64,000 nucleotides of DNA from CAXBBB01 sp963841855 (GCA_963841855.1 CAWJEJ010000001.1:186001-250000), one strand, 5' to 3'; positions 43,795-52,659 are shown, numbered from the stretch's first letter. The notes: generated by a model not told the origin, from the sequence alone. Numbers and translations are program-made.

Positions 43795-44509
43795 AGCCGC
43801 CGATCTACCTCGTGGACGCGTCGCCCGGTCGCTGCACCGTCCGCTGCGCCGCGCCATCTATAGCATGATCGAGCGCGACTTGGGCAAGGCGTTCGGACGC
43901 ATCGATTTGGTCGGCGACATGCCCGACCTGCCAGCGGACCGGTCGGTCGTGCTCTATGCCAACCACCATTCGTTTCACGACGGCTATCTCGCCTGGCTGC
44001 TGATCGAGCGCGTTCTGCAACGCCGCATTGTAACGTGGATGGCCGAATGGGACCGATTTCCGTTTTTTGCCGCAACCGGTGCCCTCCCCTTTCCCACCGA
44101 TGACGTGCGCTCGCGCGCGGCGACGCTGCGCGCTACGGTCCGGCGCCTGCGCACGCCCGACTTCGGCTTTCTCTACTTTCCCGAAGGCCGCATGCATCCT
44201 GCTCCCGAAGGCCTAGATCCGTTCGATAAGGCGCTGACCGACCGACTGGAACGCATTTTGTCCGATGCGACGTGGGTGGCGCTGGGCATCCAGTTGGCAT
44301 TTGGATCAGGCGACAAGCCCGACGCTCGTCTGTCGCTCGGCGCGGGGCATCCGGGCGGCGAGGCTGACCTGCGCGCTTGTCTAGAATCGGCGATGAATCG
44401 GTGCGCCGATTTCTCGCTCCCGACGCGCACGCTGCTCGGCGGAGCGCCGCCGCCTCAGGACCGGTGGAGTTTCGCGTTTCTGCGCGGCTTTTTCGAGCGT
44501 TACGTCTGA
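43787..44509 (+). CDS. PlsC-type acyltransferase, likely carotenoid glycoside acylation
   Basis: 240 aa with the PlsC/LPLAT fold. The HX4D box is NHHSFHDGY (about residues 61-69) and the second motif FPEGRMHPAPEG sits near 136. Overlaps crtB by 8 bases. Between phytoene synthase and a glycosyltransferase, so I infer it adds a fatty acyl chain to the sugar of a glycosyl carotenoid, as CruD does in green sulfur bacteria. A role in general phospholipid synthesis cannot be excluded. Confidence 0.85.
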   Translation: MAEAADLPRGRVARSLHRPLRRAIYSMIERDLGKAFGRIDLVGDMPDLPADRSVVLYANHHSFHDGYLAWLLIERVLQRRIVTWMAEWDRFPFFAATGALPFPTDDVRSRAATLRATVRRLRTPDFGFLYFPEGRMHPAPEGLDPFDKALTDRLERILSDATWVALGIQLAFGSGDKPDARLSLGAGHPGGEADLRACLESAMNRCADFSLPTRTLLGGAPPPQDRWSFAFLRGFFERYV

Positions 44510-44610
44510 TCTCTCGGCACCGCGCGTACCTGAAACGGTAGCGGCGCGTTCTACCTTGGCGCAGGTGATCTTGGTAAAAGGGTCACATATGCGCTGCCTC
44601 TCTTTCAGGT

Positions 44611-45297
44611 ATGTTCATCCACCAGCCGTCGTCTTTCGTGTCGCTCCTGCTTTTCGTCTCCTTGCTCGCATTAGCCCTTCCGCCGTCGGATCTCTCATCG
44701 GAGCGTACATTTTCTGCCTTCTCGCAGCAGGTGCAGGCCCGGTATGCTTCCCAAGACACGCAAGGACTCAAGGCTCTGTGCGCGGCCGCTCCAGCCGGCG
44801 ACGCTGAGTGGCTCTGCCGCTACCGTCTCTACCCGCTAACGCAGGACGAATCTCTGCTCGAAGCAATCCCGGCCGAAGCTGAGAAGGGCGCGACGGCGCG
44901 TGCGATGGCGCTTCAGGCCGGACTGTGGGGGTACAAGGCCGTCGGCGCTTCCGTCTTCACCCTGCCCACCATTGGCAGGCGAGCAGAGCGCTTGCTTACG
45001 GCCGCGCATGACCGCGACGACACCGATCCGTACGTGCTGCTCGTCGAGGGGCAGTCGCTGTTTTACAAACCGGCCATCGTCGGGGGCGACAAGAAGGCGG
45101 CGCTCAAGCGGTTTCAGCAGCTGCGCCGCGTCGTGGAGCGCACGCAGGACGCAGGCATCTCGCGCATCGAAGCCGACGTGTGGGTCTGGTACGCTCGCCA
45201 CACGACGCAGGCCGACCGCGCCGAAAGCGAGCGCGAGCGCCTGCTCGCTCAGAATCCTCCGGCGCTGTTTCGGGCCTTCCTGCTGTCGCCCCCCTAG
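44611..45297 (+). CDS. Exported protein of unknown function in the carotenoid cluster
   Basis: 228 aa with an N-terminal hydrophobic segment (about residues 8-25, signal peptide or anchor). The rest is helical with TPR-like spacing (ARAMALQAGLWGYKAVGASV, LLVEGQSLFYKPAIVGGDKK). It ends at 45297, directly abutting the glycosyltransferase ATG at 45298, so co-translation is likely. No family is recognised with confidence; its place suggests involvement in carotenoid assembly, transport or pigment-protein organisation. Confidence 0.75.
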   Translation: MFIHQPSSFVSLLLFVSLLALALPPSDLSSERTFSAFSQQVQARYASQDTQGLKALCAAAPAGDAEWLCRYRLYPLTQDESLLEAIPAEAEKGATARAMALQAGLWGYKAVGASVFTLPTIGRRAERLLTAAHDRDDTDPYVLLVEGQSLFYKPAIVGGDKKAALKRFQQLRRVVERTQDAGISRIEADVWVWYARHTTQADRAESERERLLAQNPPALFRAFLLSPP

Positions 45298-46437
45298 ATG
45301 CCTGACGGCTTTCTCTCGGACGTGATAGGATGGAGTGTGCCGTCGTTCGACGCGCTGACGCTTCGCACCGTCTTGTTCGTCGTCGTCGGCGCGATCCACA
45401 CGTTTCTACTGACGACGTTTGCGGGAAACGCCCTCTACTTGCGCCGTTGGAGCCGGATTCGTTCGACCGGCGCGCCGCTTCCGACGCTGAGCGTGCTCGT
45501 TCCGGCGCGCAACGAGGAGCGCAACCTGGAGCGCCTGATTCCGTCGCTGCTGGCTCAAGACTATCCCGGCGCCCAATTCGTCCTTTACGACGACGGCTCG
45601 ACCGACGGCACGTCCGATGTCATCGCGCGCTTTTCGGGCGACGAGCGCCTGCTCCACCTGACCGGCGACGGCCCCGCGCCGGGCTGGGTGGGCAAAGTGC
45701 ACGCGCTCTACCAGGCCACGCGCCACGCAATCGGCGAGCGCTACCTCTTCCTCGACGCCGACACTGATTTACCCCATACCGGTGCGCTGCGCCGCGTGGT
45801 TCAGCGCCACGAGCAACTTCCTCAGCCCGCCGTGCTGACCGGACTGACCGGGCTGGCGCGCGGCGGCGGCAAGCTACTCGTCAGCCTCGTGCCCAACGCG
45901 ATCCTCATCGGACTGCCTTGGTTTCTGGTGCCCCGCTTCCGCATGCGCGCGCTGGGAGCGCTCAACGGGCAGTGCTGGTTGATCCGCTCGGATTTGTACC
46001 ACGAACAGGAGCCGCACCTCAACCACAAAGCCGAAGTGCTCGAAGACGTGCGCATCGGCCGGTCGCTGCGGATGTCGGGCATCGTCCCCTACATGGCCGA
46101 CGTGCAAGACAGCGTAGACGTGTTCATGTACACCGACTTCGCCGACGCGTGGGCCGGATTTCGCAAAAACGCCTACCTGATCTTGGGTGGGACGCCACTC
46201 GCGTTCGCTTTTCTGTGGCCCTATTTCCTGCTGACGTTCGTGCTGCCTCCGCTCCTGGGATGGCCGCTGCTGATCACGACGCTGGCGCTCAAGCTCACGA
46301 CCGACCGGTGGTGCCGCTTTCCCTGGTGGATGACGCTCGCCGCGCCACTCAGCTACGCGCTGGGCTCAGCTCTCAACTTGGACAGCGCGCTGGCGCATGG
46401 GCGCGGCAACGTGCAGTGGAAGGGGCGGCGCGTCTAG
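45298..46437 (+). CDS. Family 2 glycosyltransferase (carotenoid glycosyltransferase candidate)
   Basis: 379 aa. A transmembrane span near residues 22-45 is followed by the GT2 domain: LSVLVPARNEERNLERL, DDGSTDGTSD, the DAD-type metal motif in FLDADTDLPH, and EVLEDVRIGRSLR. Two or more C-terminal membrane spans follow. This is the layout of CruC-like enzymes that glycosylate hydroxylated carotenoids. The gene ends in the CTAG that starts the second MITE-like copy. Confidence 0.9.
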   Translation: MPDGFLSDVIGWSVPSFDALTLRTVLFVVVGAIHTFLLTTFAGNALYLRRWSRIRSTGAPLPTLSVLVPARNEERNLERLIPSLLAQDYPGAQFVLYDDGSTDGTSDVIARFSGDERLLHLTGDGPAPGWVGKVHALYQATRHAIGERYLFLDADTDLPHTGALRRVVQRHEQLPQPAVLTGLTGLARGGGKLLVSLVPNAILIGLPWFLVPRFRMRALGALNGQCWLIRSDLYHEQEPHLNHKAEVLEDVRIGRSLRMSGIVPYMADVQDSVDVFMYTDFADAWAGFRKNAYLILGGTPLAFAFLWPYFLLTFVLPPLLGWPLLITTLALKLTTDRWCRFPWWMTLAAPLSYALGSALNLDSALAHGRGNVQWKGRRV

Positions 46438-46599
46438 GCAACGTTGACAATTGCGCTTGGCTCGCTTCTGCGGCGCGCTTGAACGCTCTGCCGCGCTGCT
46501 CTGCATCGCCGATGCGCGCATCGGCTGCTTCGAGCGCCTTGCCGAGCGACCAATCGCACGCGCAGCCGCTTCGTCTCGGCTAATGTCAACGTTGCCTAG
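46434..46599. mobile_element. MITE-like element, copy B (166 bp, inverted)
   Basis: Same 166-bp element as at 32442-32607, in the opposite orientation, with three base differences. TIRs at 46434-46449 and 46584-46599. The left CTAG contains the stop codon of the glycosyltransferase gene. Confidence 0.9.
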
Positions 46600-46613
46600 C
46601 ATTTGGAGCGGAA

Positions 46614-46642
46614 ACCTGTAAGGTTTTGAAAACCTGACAGGT
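46614..46642. repeat. Inverted repeat with ACCTGT/ACAGGT arms
   Basis: ACCTGT-AA-GGTTTT-G-AAAACC-TG-ACAGGT, just after the MITE-like copy B. It shares the ACCTG/CAGGT arm with the strong terminator at 2954-2992. No U-run follows on the plus strand, so terminator activity is uncertain. Confidence 0.5.
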
Positions 46643-46684
46643 GTGAGACGCCGTAGATTCTCCGCAGTCCAAACCCGCCTCGCC

Positions 46685-47140
46685 ATGCGTTTCGCCCTCG
46701 TCCTCGCGCTGCTGCTCGCTCTCGGAGCCGTCGTGTTCGCCCTGCAAAACCCCGACCCTGTCACGATCCAGGTTGGGACTCTGATGCTTGGCTCCTCTAC
46801 CGCATTCGTCGTTCTGGCGACATTTATCGCAGGCGTACTGACCGGGATTCTAACTTCAATTCCAAGCAGATGGGCGGCCTCGCGTGAGATCAAAGCACTG
46901 CGCAAGAAGAACCTCGATTTGCAGAAGGTGCCGGACATGGGCACGCCGCCTGCGTCCGCTGTAAAGACGCCCGACGAGATGGTTCGCCCGGCCTATGCCC
47001 CGCCCGCTAGCGAGCCGACACCTGCTCCGAGCAGTTCGGTGTTTCAACGCTTCGCTCGCAAATCGAATCCAAAGGAGGCCGGTGGCACAGATCCCTACAC
47101 CGCCCGCTTCGGCGGTCCGCCGCACGACGTAGGCTCGTAA
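46685..47140 (+). CDS. LapA-domain membrane protein
   Basis: 151 aa. Two N-terminal transmembrane helices (about residues 3-20 and 38-60) with ALQNPDPVTIQVG between, the LapA (DUF1049) pattern. A Pro/Ser-rich soluble tail follows. LapA in Enterobacteria is tied to control of LPS synthesis; whether that holds here is unknown. Stop and the next start overlap as TAATG. Confidence 0.85.
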   Translation: MRFALVLALLLALGAVVFALQNPDPVTIQVGTLMLGSSTAFVVLATFIAGVLTGILTSIPSRWAASREIKALRKKNLDLQKVPDMGTPPASAVKTPDEMVRPAYAPPASEPTPAPSSSVFQRFARKSNPKEAGGTDPYTARFGGPPHDVGS

Positions 47141-48342
47141 TGCGACGCACCGATCGCGACCGCGAAGACCAGACCGTAGAGGCCGCTAAGAAGCTGGCCC
47201 GGACGGCAGTCGACGGTGTCCGTAAGGCGGCTGAGTTCGTGCCCGGCGTCGTGGCTGCCGAGCGGCTGGCGGCGAGGCTGACGAGCAAGAGGACGACGGC
47301 GACCGGAGCGACGCGCGGCATGATGCCCGGCGAGGTCGTCTTCGTCGGGTTGGACCGCGATCACGCGCCGACGCTGAGCGCGCTGGCCTACGACGCCGAT
47401 CGCATCGACGAACTGGAGATCTCGACGCCGCACGACCTAGACATTGCCGTCGGGACTGACGGGACGACGTGGATCACGCTCGACGGCGTCCACGACACCG
47501 ATCTGCTCGAGGCTGTCGGCGACAAACTCGGGCTGCACGGACTGCTGCTCGAAGACGTCGCCAACACCTCGCAGCGGCCCAAAATCGACCTGGAAGGCTC
47601 GGCCGCGTTCGCCACCCTCTCGTCGCTCGCGTTCGACGGGCAGGCCATCGTCAGCGAGCAGATCGGCATGGCGTGGACGCGCGACTACCTGATTCTCTTC
47701 ACCGAGACGCCGACTGACCTGTTCGAGCCGGTCGTGGATCGCATCCGAGCGTCCAAGGGACGCATCCGCACGTCGGGCCCCGACTATCTAGCGTTCGCCC
47801 TGCTCGACGTGATCGTCGACGGCTATTTCGTCGCGCTCGAAGGCATCTCGGGGACGATCGAAGCGCTCGAAGAACGCATCGCCGAGCGCCCCGGCGACGC
47901 CAGCGTACAACACAAACTGAGCGCGCTGCGCCGCGAACTCGTCGCCGTGCGCCGCACCATCTGGCCCGTCCGCGAACTGGCAGGCGGGCTGGTGCGCGCC
48001 GAATCGCCTTACGTCGACGCCGACATCGCCCCGTTTCTGCGCGATCTCTACGATCACGTCGTCCAGGTGATCGACACGGTAGACAGCCAGCGCGAGCTGC
48101 TCGCGGGCCTGCGCGACCTCTACATGACCGGCATCAGCAACCGCATGAACGAAGTGATGAAAGTCCTCACGATCGTCGGCACCATCTTTATTCCGCTCTC
48201 GTTCGTGACCGGTCTGTACGGAATGAACTTCGAGTACATCCCCGAACTGGGCTTTCACTATGGCTATTTCGCCGCTTGGGGCCTGATGCTCACGATGGTC
48301 GGCGGAATGCTCTACTACTTCTACCGCCGCGGCTGGCTGTAG
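47140..48342 (+). CDS. corA: CorA-family magnesium/cobalt transporter
   Basis: 400 aa divalent-cation channel subunit. The N-terminal cytoplasmic funnel, a long stalk helix (ERIAERPGDASVQHKLSALR) and two C-terminal transmembrane helices (about residues 335-360 and 370-392) are present. The selectivity motif YGMNF lies between them. The first 60 residues are basic and Ala-rich and not part of the core domain. Starts inside the LapA stop (TAATG). Confidence 0.95.
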   Translation: MRRTDRDREDQTVEAAKKLARTAVDGVRKAAEFVPGVVAAERLAARLTSKRTTATGATRGMMPGEVVFVGLDRDHAPTLSALAYDADRIDELEISTPHDLDIAVGTDGTTWITLDGVHDTDLLEAVGDKLGLHGLLLEDVANTSQRPKIDLEGSAAFATLSSLAFDGQAIVSEQIGMAWTRDYLILFTETPTDLFEPVVDRIRASKGRIRTSGPDYLAFALLDVIVDGYFVALEGISGTIEALEERIAERPGDASVQHKLSALRRELVAVRRTIWPVRELAGGLVRAESPYVDADIAPFLRDLYDHVVQVIDTVDSQRELLAGLRDLYMTGISNRMNEVMKVLTIVGTIFIPLSFVTGLYGMNFEYIPELGFHYGYFAAWGLMLTMVGGMLYYFYRRGWL

Positions 48343-48345
48343 CGC

Positions 48346-48894
48346 TCAGATGCTGGCGACGGTAAGCGCGACGCCGGGATTGGCCTCGACGAACACATAC
48401 AGCGCATCGGACGGCTCATCGTGCGTGCGCTGCCCCATCGCGCGGATGTTGCGACGGAGCGCCTTGACGGTCTGAAACGGACCAAACGGAAACGCCCACC
48501 ATCCCAACACTGACGTGATTAGAGCAGCGCGCTTGGCCTGAGCCGCAATGCAATCTGGGCACGCCACGACGATGCGCGGTTGGTAGAAAGTGAAGAGCAG
48601 CAGGCTTTTCGCCTCGGCGATTTCGGCTCCGTTGAGCAGCCGGGTCCGCTCCCCGCACTCGGGGCACGGTTGCCTCCGAATCGCTTCGACGAGCGTATCG
48701 ATCTCATCGGCAGTGAGCGTCACGTTCTGCGCGTCGACGGCCTGCCCTACAACGGCGTCGATGCCGCGCGCTTCGAGTTCGGCCTTGAGAGCCGACTGCG
48801 CGTGGGGCATCAGATCCCGCGCGTCCTGCACGGCGAATCGAAGCAGATGTTCGTCGGGCATTCGGCGATACTGCTCGGCGAGCTGATCAGACAT
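48346..48894 (-). CDS. Zinc-ribbon membrane protein of unknown function
   Basis: 182 aa. N-terminal helical segment (YRRMPDEHLLRFAVQDARDL), then a zinc-ribbon pair CPECG (about residues 76-80) and CPDC (about 112-115), and a hydrophobic span (LITSVLGWWAFPFGPFQTV). Convergent with corA, 3 bases apart. No family named. Confidence 0.75.
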   Translation of the reverse strand: MSDQLAEQYRRMPDEHLLRFAVQDARDLMPHAQSALKAELEARGIDAVVGQAVDAQNVTLTADEIDTLVEAIRRQPCPECGERTRLLNGAEIAEAKSLLLFTFYQPRIVVACPDCIAAQAKRAALITSVLGWWAFPFGPFQTVKALRRNIRAMGQRTHDEPSDALYVFVEANPGVALTVASI

Positions 48895-48915
48895 TTCTAG
48901 AACGGTTGGATGCGC

Positions 48916-48945
48916 CGAAGATAGAAGGTCGAAGTACGCTCACAA
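48916..48945 (-). promoter_or_regulatory. Candidate promoter of the zinc-ribbon gene
   Basis: On the minus strand TTG (48943-48945), 19-base spacer, TATCTTCG (48916-48923), one mismatch from TAnnTTTG, 21 bases before the ATG at 48894. Confidence 0.45.
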
Positions 48946-48962
48946 CGACAAGGATTAGCCAC

Positions 48963-51041
48963 TCACAACCGCCACACGACACCGAACGTCACGCGCGGAA
49001 GCAGTCGGGCTGGAGCGTCCCCAGCGGCGCGCCGGATGGCGGCTTCGTTGGCTTCGTCGAGGCGTCCATAGAGGCGGGCGGCTTGCTGCTGGATGGCGTA
49101 CCAGCCCGAGAGTTCGACCGACGAGCCGCGCGCGCCGATGGGGATCGAGAGCGACGCCGTAGGTCCGAGCTGCCGCAGCCACGTGATGCCGGGGCGCGTC
49201 ACGGCAGCCGTTGCGCCATCGGCGCGGGCGAAGCGGGTCGTGATGGCTGGGCTATAGTCGGTGCGGTAGAAAACGCGGACGCCCAGCTCGGCGCGCCACG
49301 TGCGATCGGCGACGAGCCGCAGGTGTGCGTCGTACGTCCGCACGGTGTCGAAGGGCACCTCGGCGAAGCGGTCGGGCAGCAGACGCCCCAGCCGCAAGTC
49401 GGACGCCGTCGCGGTCGCATAGAACCGGAGCGTTGGCGCGAGCGCGTGTTCGGCGTCCAGGCTCAGCCGCTGCTCCCTGGCCGACTGATCACTCGGCGGC
49501 CGTCCGGGCAGGCGGAAATCGTCGCGCGTGTAGGTGGCACGAACTTCGCCTTCTAGGCGGGCGCGCGTGCCCATGCGCGGCGTCCACGTGGTGCCGGGGC
49601 GCAGACGGACCGCACGCTGGCGGCTGTTCTCCCCGCTTCGAGAGGCGCGCAGGTAGACCGTGTGGTAGTCCGACCCAAACGCCTGCACGTCGACGAGCAG
49701 GCGGGGCGAGACGCGCCACTCGGCGCCCAGGCGAGCCGACGCGAAGGCTTCGTCGCGGTCGTCGGCGTTGGCTTCGGGCGTATCCAGGCGCAGCAGACTG
49801 GCCTGCGCCTCGGCGAAAACAGTCAGCGTGCGAGCCGTGCGAGCGATGCGCACGTCAGCTCCCAACGTGCTCTGCTCGTAGTCGGCCTGTTCGAGAAGGG
49901 CAGCTTTCTGAGCCGCCTGAGCAGGTGGCAACTCGGACCGGTTGGCTAGCGTGCGGTCTTCGACCGTAGCGCTGGCGCGCAGGCCGGCGTGCCCGTCCCA
50001 CCGCGCGCGGTTGGCGCTCATCCGCAGGTCCAACCGCACCGAGCGACGGGCGAAGTCGGTGTCGAAAAAGAGCGCGTCTGGATCGGCGTTGCTCGTGCGG
50101 ACGCTTCGGGCCAGCGCCTCGCCCTCAAGCCTCCCGTCGAGGCGCAGCGCCGTAGCGTCCCGAAGCAGAGGCGCTGCCAGCGTGGCACCGGCAAGCAGCG
50201 TGTCGAGCGTCGTCTCCTCGATGCGTGACGACGAGAAGTCACCGCCTGGTTGGGTGCCGGTACGGTTGAGGAATGAGGCCGACTGATACGTCCCGCGCAA
50301 ACTGCGACGCAGCGCCAGGTCGGCCGAGATGGGGACGACCGCATCGTCACCCGGCGTCAGGCGCAGATCGACGGCCGCATCGCCGTGCCGCCGCGGCAGC
50401 AGATTCTGCCAGTTCGCCCCGGCGCGTCCGGCGAGCGCATACGTTCCTGCCGGGCGCGCCAGCAGGGCGGTGAAGCCGGCGGTGGGACCGGCATCGGTGC
50501 GCAGTGGGGCCTCTCCTCCCATCGGCGTGATCGCGCCCGGCCGCTGATCGACGCCGACGCCTGCGAGCCCTTCGATCGACCACGAAGCGTCCGGAGGTGC
50601 GATGCTGAGCGTCAGGCCAGAGAGGTGACGCGCGACCCGTCCCTGCGAAAACCCAGCCGTCTCGCTCCGAAAACCCACCCGTACGTTTTCTCGCACCGGC
50701 CTCGACGCCGTGAGCACAGCGGTTCCTTCGTCTCTAAACAGCAGATCGTCCGAACGTCCGAACGCTTCGGTCGCCGCACGAAGCAGCGCACTGGCGCGCC
50801 AAGGTCCGATTGAATGATCGGCGAACGAGAGCGTCGCCACGTAGACGTAGCGGTTCACGTCGCGCTCGAACCGGGTTACCAGTGTGGGAGCCGTCTGAGC
50901 GTGGATCGTGGGAGCGAACCCAAAGGCGAGAATGCACACTGCCCAGAAGAGCGGTGCCCTTGGGAAGCGCCGGAGCGGAAGCCGATGGTTCTTCGAGATA
51001 GACACGTCGCTGCGCTCGCGGCACGGACAGAGGAAATACAT
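48963..51041 (-). CDS. Large outer-membrane beta-barrel-like protein, unknown
   Basis: 692 aa. A signal peptide ends THAQT-like (APTIHAQ, about residue 49); a GTG 12 codons in would give a more normal length. The remainder is rich in alternating amphipathic strands and ends VTFGVVWRL, with an aromatic penultimate pattern typical of outer-membrane barrels. Starts 9 bases after the HIT-protein stop, so probably in an operon with it. No family recognised. Confidence 0.75.
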   Translation of the reverse strand: MYFLCPCRERSDVSISKNHRLPLRRFPRAPLFWAVCILAFGFAPTIHAQTAPTLVTRFERDVNRYVYVATLSFADHSIGPWRASALLRAATEAFGRSDDLLFRDEGTAVLTASRPVRENVRVGFRSETAGFSQGRVARHLSGLTLSIAPPDASWSIEGLAGVGVDQRPGAITPMGGEAPLRTDAGPTAGFTALLARPAGTYALAGRAGANWQNLLPRRHGDAAVDLRLTPGDDAVVPISADLALRRSLRGTYQSASFLNRTGTQPGGDFSSSRIEETTLDTLLAGATLAAPLLRDATALRLDGRLEGEALARSVRTSNADPDALFFDTDFARRSVRLDLRMSANRARWDGHAGLRASATVEDRTLANRSELPPAQAAQKAALLEQADYEQSTLGADVRIARTARTLTVFAEAQASLLRLDTPEANADDRDEAFASARLGAEWRVSPRLLVDVQAFGSDYHTVYLRASRSGENSRQRAVRLRPGTTWTPRMGTRARLEGEVRATYTRDDFRLPGRPPSDQSAREQRLSLDAEHALAPTLRFYATATASDLRLGRLLPDRFAEVPFDTVRTYDAHLRLVADRTWRAELGVRVFYRTDYSPAITTRFARADGATAAVTRPGITWLRQLGPTASLSIPIGARGSSVELSGWYAIQQQAARLYGRLDEANEAAIRRAAGDAPARLLPRVTFGVVWRL

Positions 51042-51050
51042 CGCCGAGCG

Positions 51051-51395
51051 TCAGCCCGGCGGCCAAGTCAGCGAACGGCCGCCCAAGAGGTGTACGTGAA
51101 GGTGCGGGACCGACTGCCCTCCGTCCTCTCCGACGTTGAGCACCAACCGGTACCCCTTATCCAGCCCCAATTGATCGGCAACGGCGCGTGCGGTGATCAG
51201 CAAATGCCCAAGCAGTTCGGCGTCGCCCGGCTCGACCGACTGGATGCCGGCGATGGGCCTCCGCGGTACGATCAGCACGTGCGTTGGGGCTTGGGGCGCA
51301 ACGTCTCGGAAAGCAAGGCACCGGTCGTCTTCGTGGACGATGTCGGCGGGGATCTCGCGGTCGGCTATGCGTTGGAAAAGCGTCTTGTCGGGCAT
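51051..51395 (-). CDS. HIT-family hydrolase (HINT type)
   Basis: 114 aa nucleotide-binding purine phosphoramidase family. Starts MPDKTLFQRIADREIPADIV; the histidine triad is PHLHVHLLGG near residue 97-106. Normal length and complete. It precedes the barrel gene in the same direction. Confidence 0.95.
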   Translation of the reverse strand: MPDKTLFQRIADREIPADIVHEDDRCLAFRDVAPQAPTHVLIVPRRPIAGIQSVEPGDAELLGHLLITARAVADQLGLDKGYRLVLNVGEDGGQSVPHLHVHLLGGRSLTWPPG

Positions 51396-51531
51396 GGCAA
51401 ATCAGGTCGTCTCGACAAAGTACGCGCCGGGCGGTGGCGTACCAATGCGTTACACCGGCGCGGTGAACAGGTGGCATGACCTGCCGTTGGGCTGAGTGCT
51501 TGTTTCAACGACCTTCGCCCGCGTTCTTCCT

Positions 51532-51957
51532 ATGCCCACCGTCTACGTCACGCGCGAAGTGCACTTCAACGCGGCACACCGGCTGCACAATTCGGCCAAG
51601 TCCGACGCCTGGAACGAGGCGGCGTTCGGCCTGTGCAACAGCCCCAACTGGCACGGTCACAATTACGTGATGCACGTCACGGTCCGCGGAGAGCCTGACC
51701 CTGACACGGGCTACGTGGTCGACCTGGGCGCCCTCAAAACGATCGTCCACGAGCACGTCGTCGACCGGGTGGACCATCGCAACCTCAACATCGATGTCGA
51801 CTTCTTGGAGGGCGTGATGCCGTCTTCGGAAAATCTCGCCGTCGTGTTTTGGAATCGCATCGCGCCCCACGTTCCGTCGGGCGAACTGTACCGCATCCGG
51901 CTCTACGAAACGCCGCGCAACTTCGTCGACTATTATGGCGACCGAGCGCCCGCCTAA
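51532..51957 (+). CDS. 6-pyruvoyl-tetrahydropterin synthase-type enzyme
   Basis: 141 aa T-fold enzyme. The zinc ligands are His16 and the HGH pair His41/His43; catalytic Cys35 lies in FGLCNSPNWHGHNY, closer to the eukaryotic PTPS motif (KCNNPNGHGHNY) than to QueD. Asp81-His82 complete the catalytic triad and Glu126 (LYETPRN) the pterin anchor. It would convert dihydroneopterin triphosphate to 6-pyruvoyl-tetrahydropterin. Followed after 78 bases by folE and then an SDR, the order of a tetrahydrobiopterin route; QueD activity remains possible. Confidence 0.88.
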   Translation: MPTVYVTREVHFNAAHRLHNSAKSDAWNEAAFGLCNSPNWHGHNYVMHVTVRGEPDPDTGYVVDLGALKTIVHEHVVDRVDHRNLNIDVDFLEGVMPSSENLAVVFWNRIAPHVPSGELYRIRLYETPRNFVDYYGDRAPA

Positions 51958-52035
51958 CGCGCTCTCTTGGATGCGACCGTCTGCGCATCCCCTATCCGCT
52001 TCCCTGCCGAGCGCACTCACCGATTGCATTCTCAA

Positions 52036-52659
52036 ATGCCCGACTCCATTCCCCTCGACGCCGACAAGACTCCATTCTACCGGCGCCAGGACATTTACGA
52101 CGAACCGACGACCGAGCACTTGGCGACTGGCGTGCGCGATCTGCTTCAGACGCTGGGCGAAGATCCCGACCGCGAAGGCCTGCGCGATACCCCGACGCGC
52201 GTTGCCAAAGCGCATCAGTTTCTGACCCACGGCTACCGCATGGATCCCGAAGCCATTCTGCGCAAGGCGCTCTTCGCCGAGGAGTATAGCGAGATGATTC
52301 TGGTCAAAGACATCGAGGTGTATTCGCAGTGCGAGCACCACATGCTGCCGTTCTTTGGAAAAGCGCACGTCGCCTACATTCCCAACGGACACATCGTCGG
52401 GCTGAGCAAGATTCCGCGCGTCGTAGATGTGTTCGCGCGCCGGTTGCAGGTGCAGGAGCGGCTGACGATCCAGATCCGCGACGTGATCCAAAAGGTGCTC
52501 AACCCGCTGGGCGTCGGCGTTGTGATCGAAGCGCGGCACATGTGCATGATGATGCGAGGAGCCGAAAAGCAGAACTCGTCGACGACGACGAGCGCGATGA
52601 GCGGCGAATTCCAAAAGCACAGCACGCGCGCCGAGTTCATGCGCCTGATCCACACCTGA
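52036..52659 (+). CDS. folE: GTP cyclohydrolase I
   Basis: Converts GTP to 7,8-dihydroneopterin triphosphate, the precursor of folate, queuosine and biopterin. 207 aa. LLQTLGEDPDREGLRDTPTR, YSQCEHHMLPFFGKAHVAYI with zinc Cys/His, and the later Cys in ARHMCMMMRG are intact. ATG at 52036 is chosen over 51967 because the shorter form begins with a typical FolE N-terminus. Lies between the PTPS-type gene and an SDR gene 4 bases downstream. Confidence 0.96.
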   Translation: MPDSIPLDADKTPFYRRQDIYDEPTTEHLATGVRDLLQTLGEDPDREGLRDTPTRVAKAHQFLTHGYRMDPEAILRKALFAEEYSEMILVKDIEVYSQCEHHMLPFFGKAHVAYIPNGHIVGLSKIPRVVDVFARRLQVQERLTIQIRDVIQKVLNPLGVGVVIEARHMCMMMRGAEKQNSSTTTSAMSGEFQKHSTRAEFMRLIHT

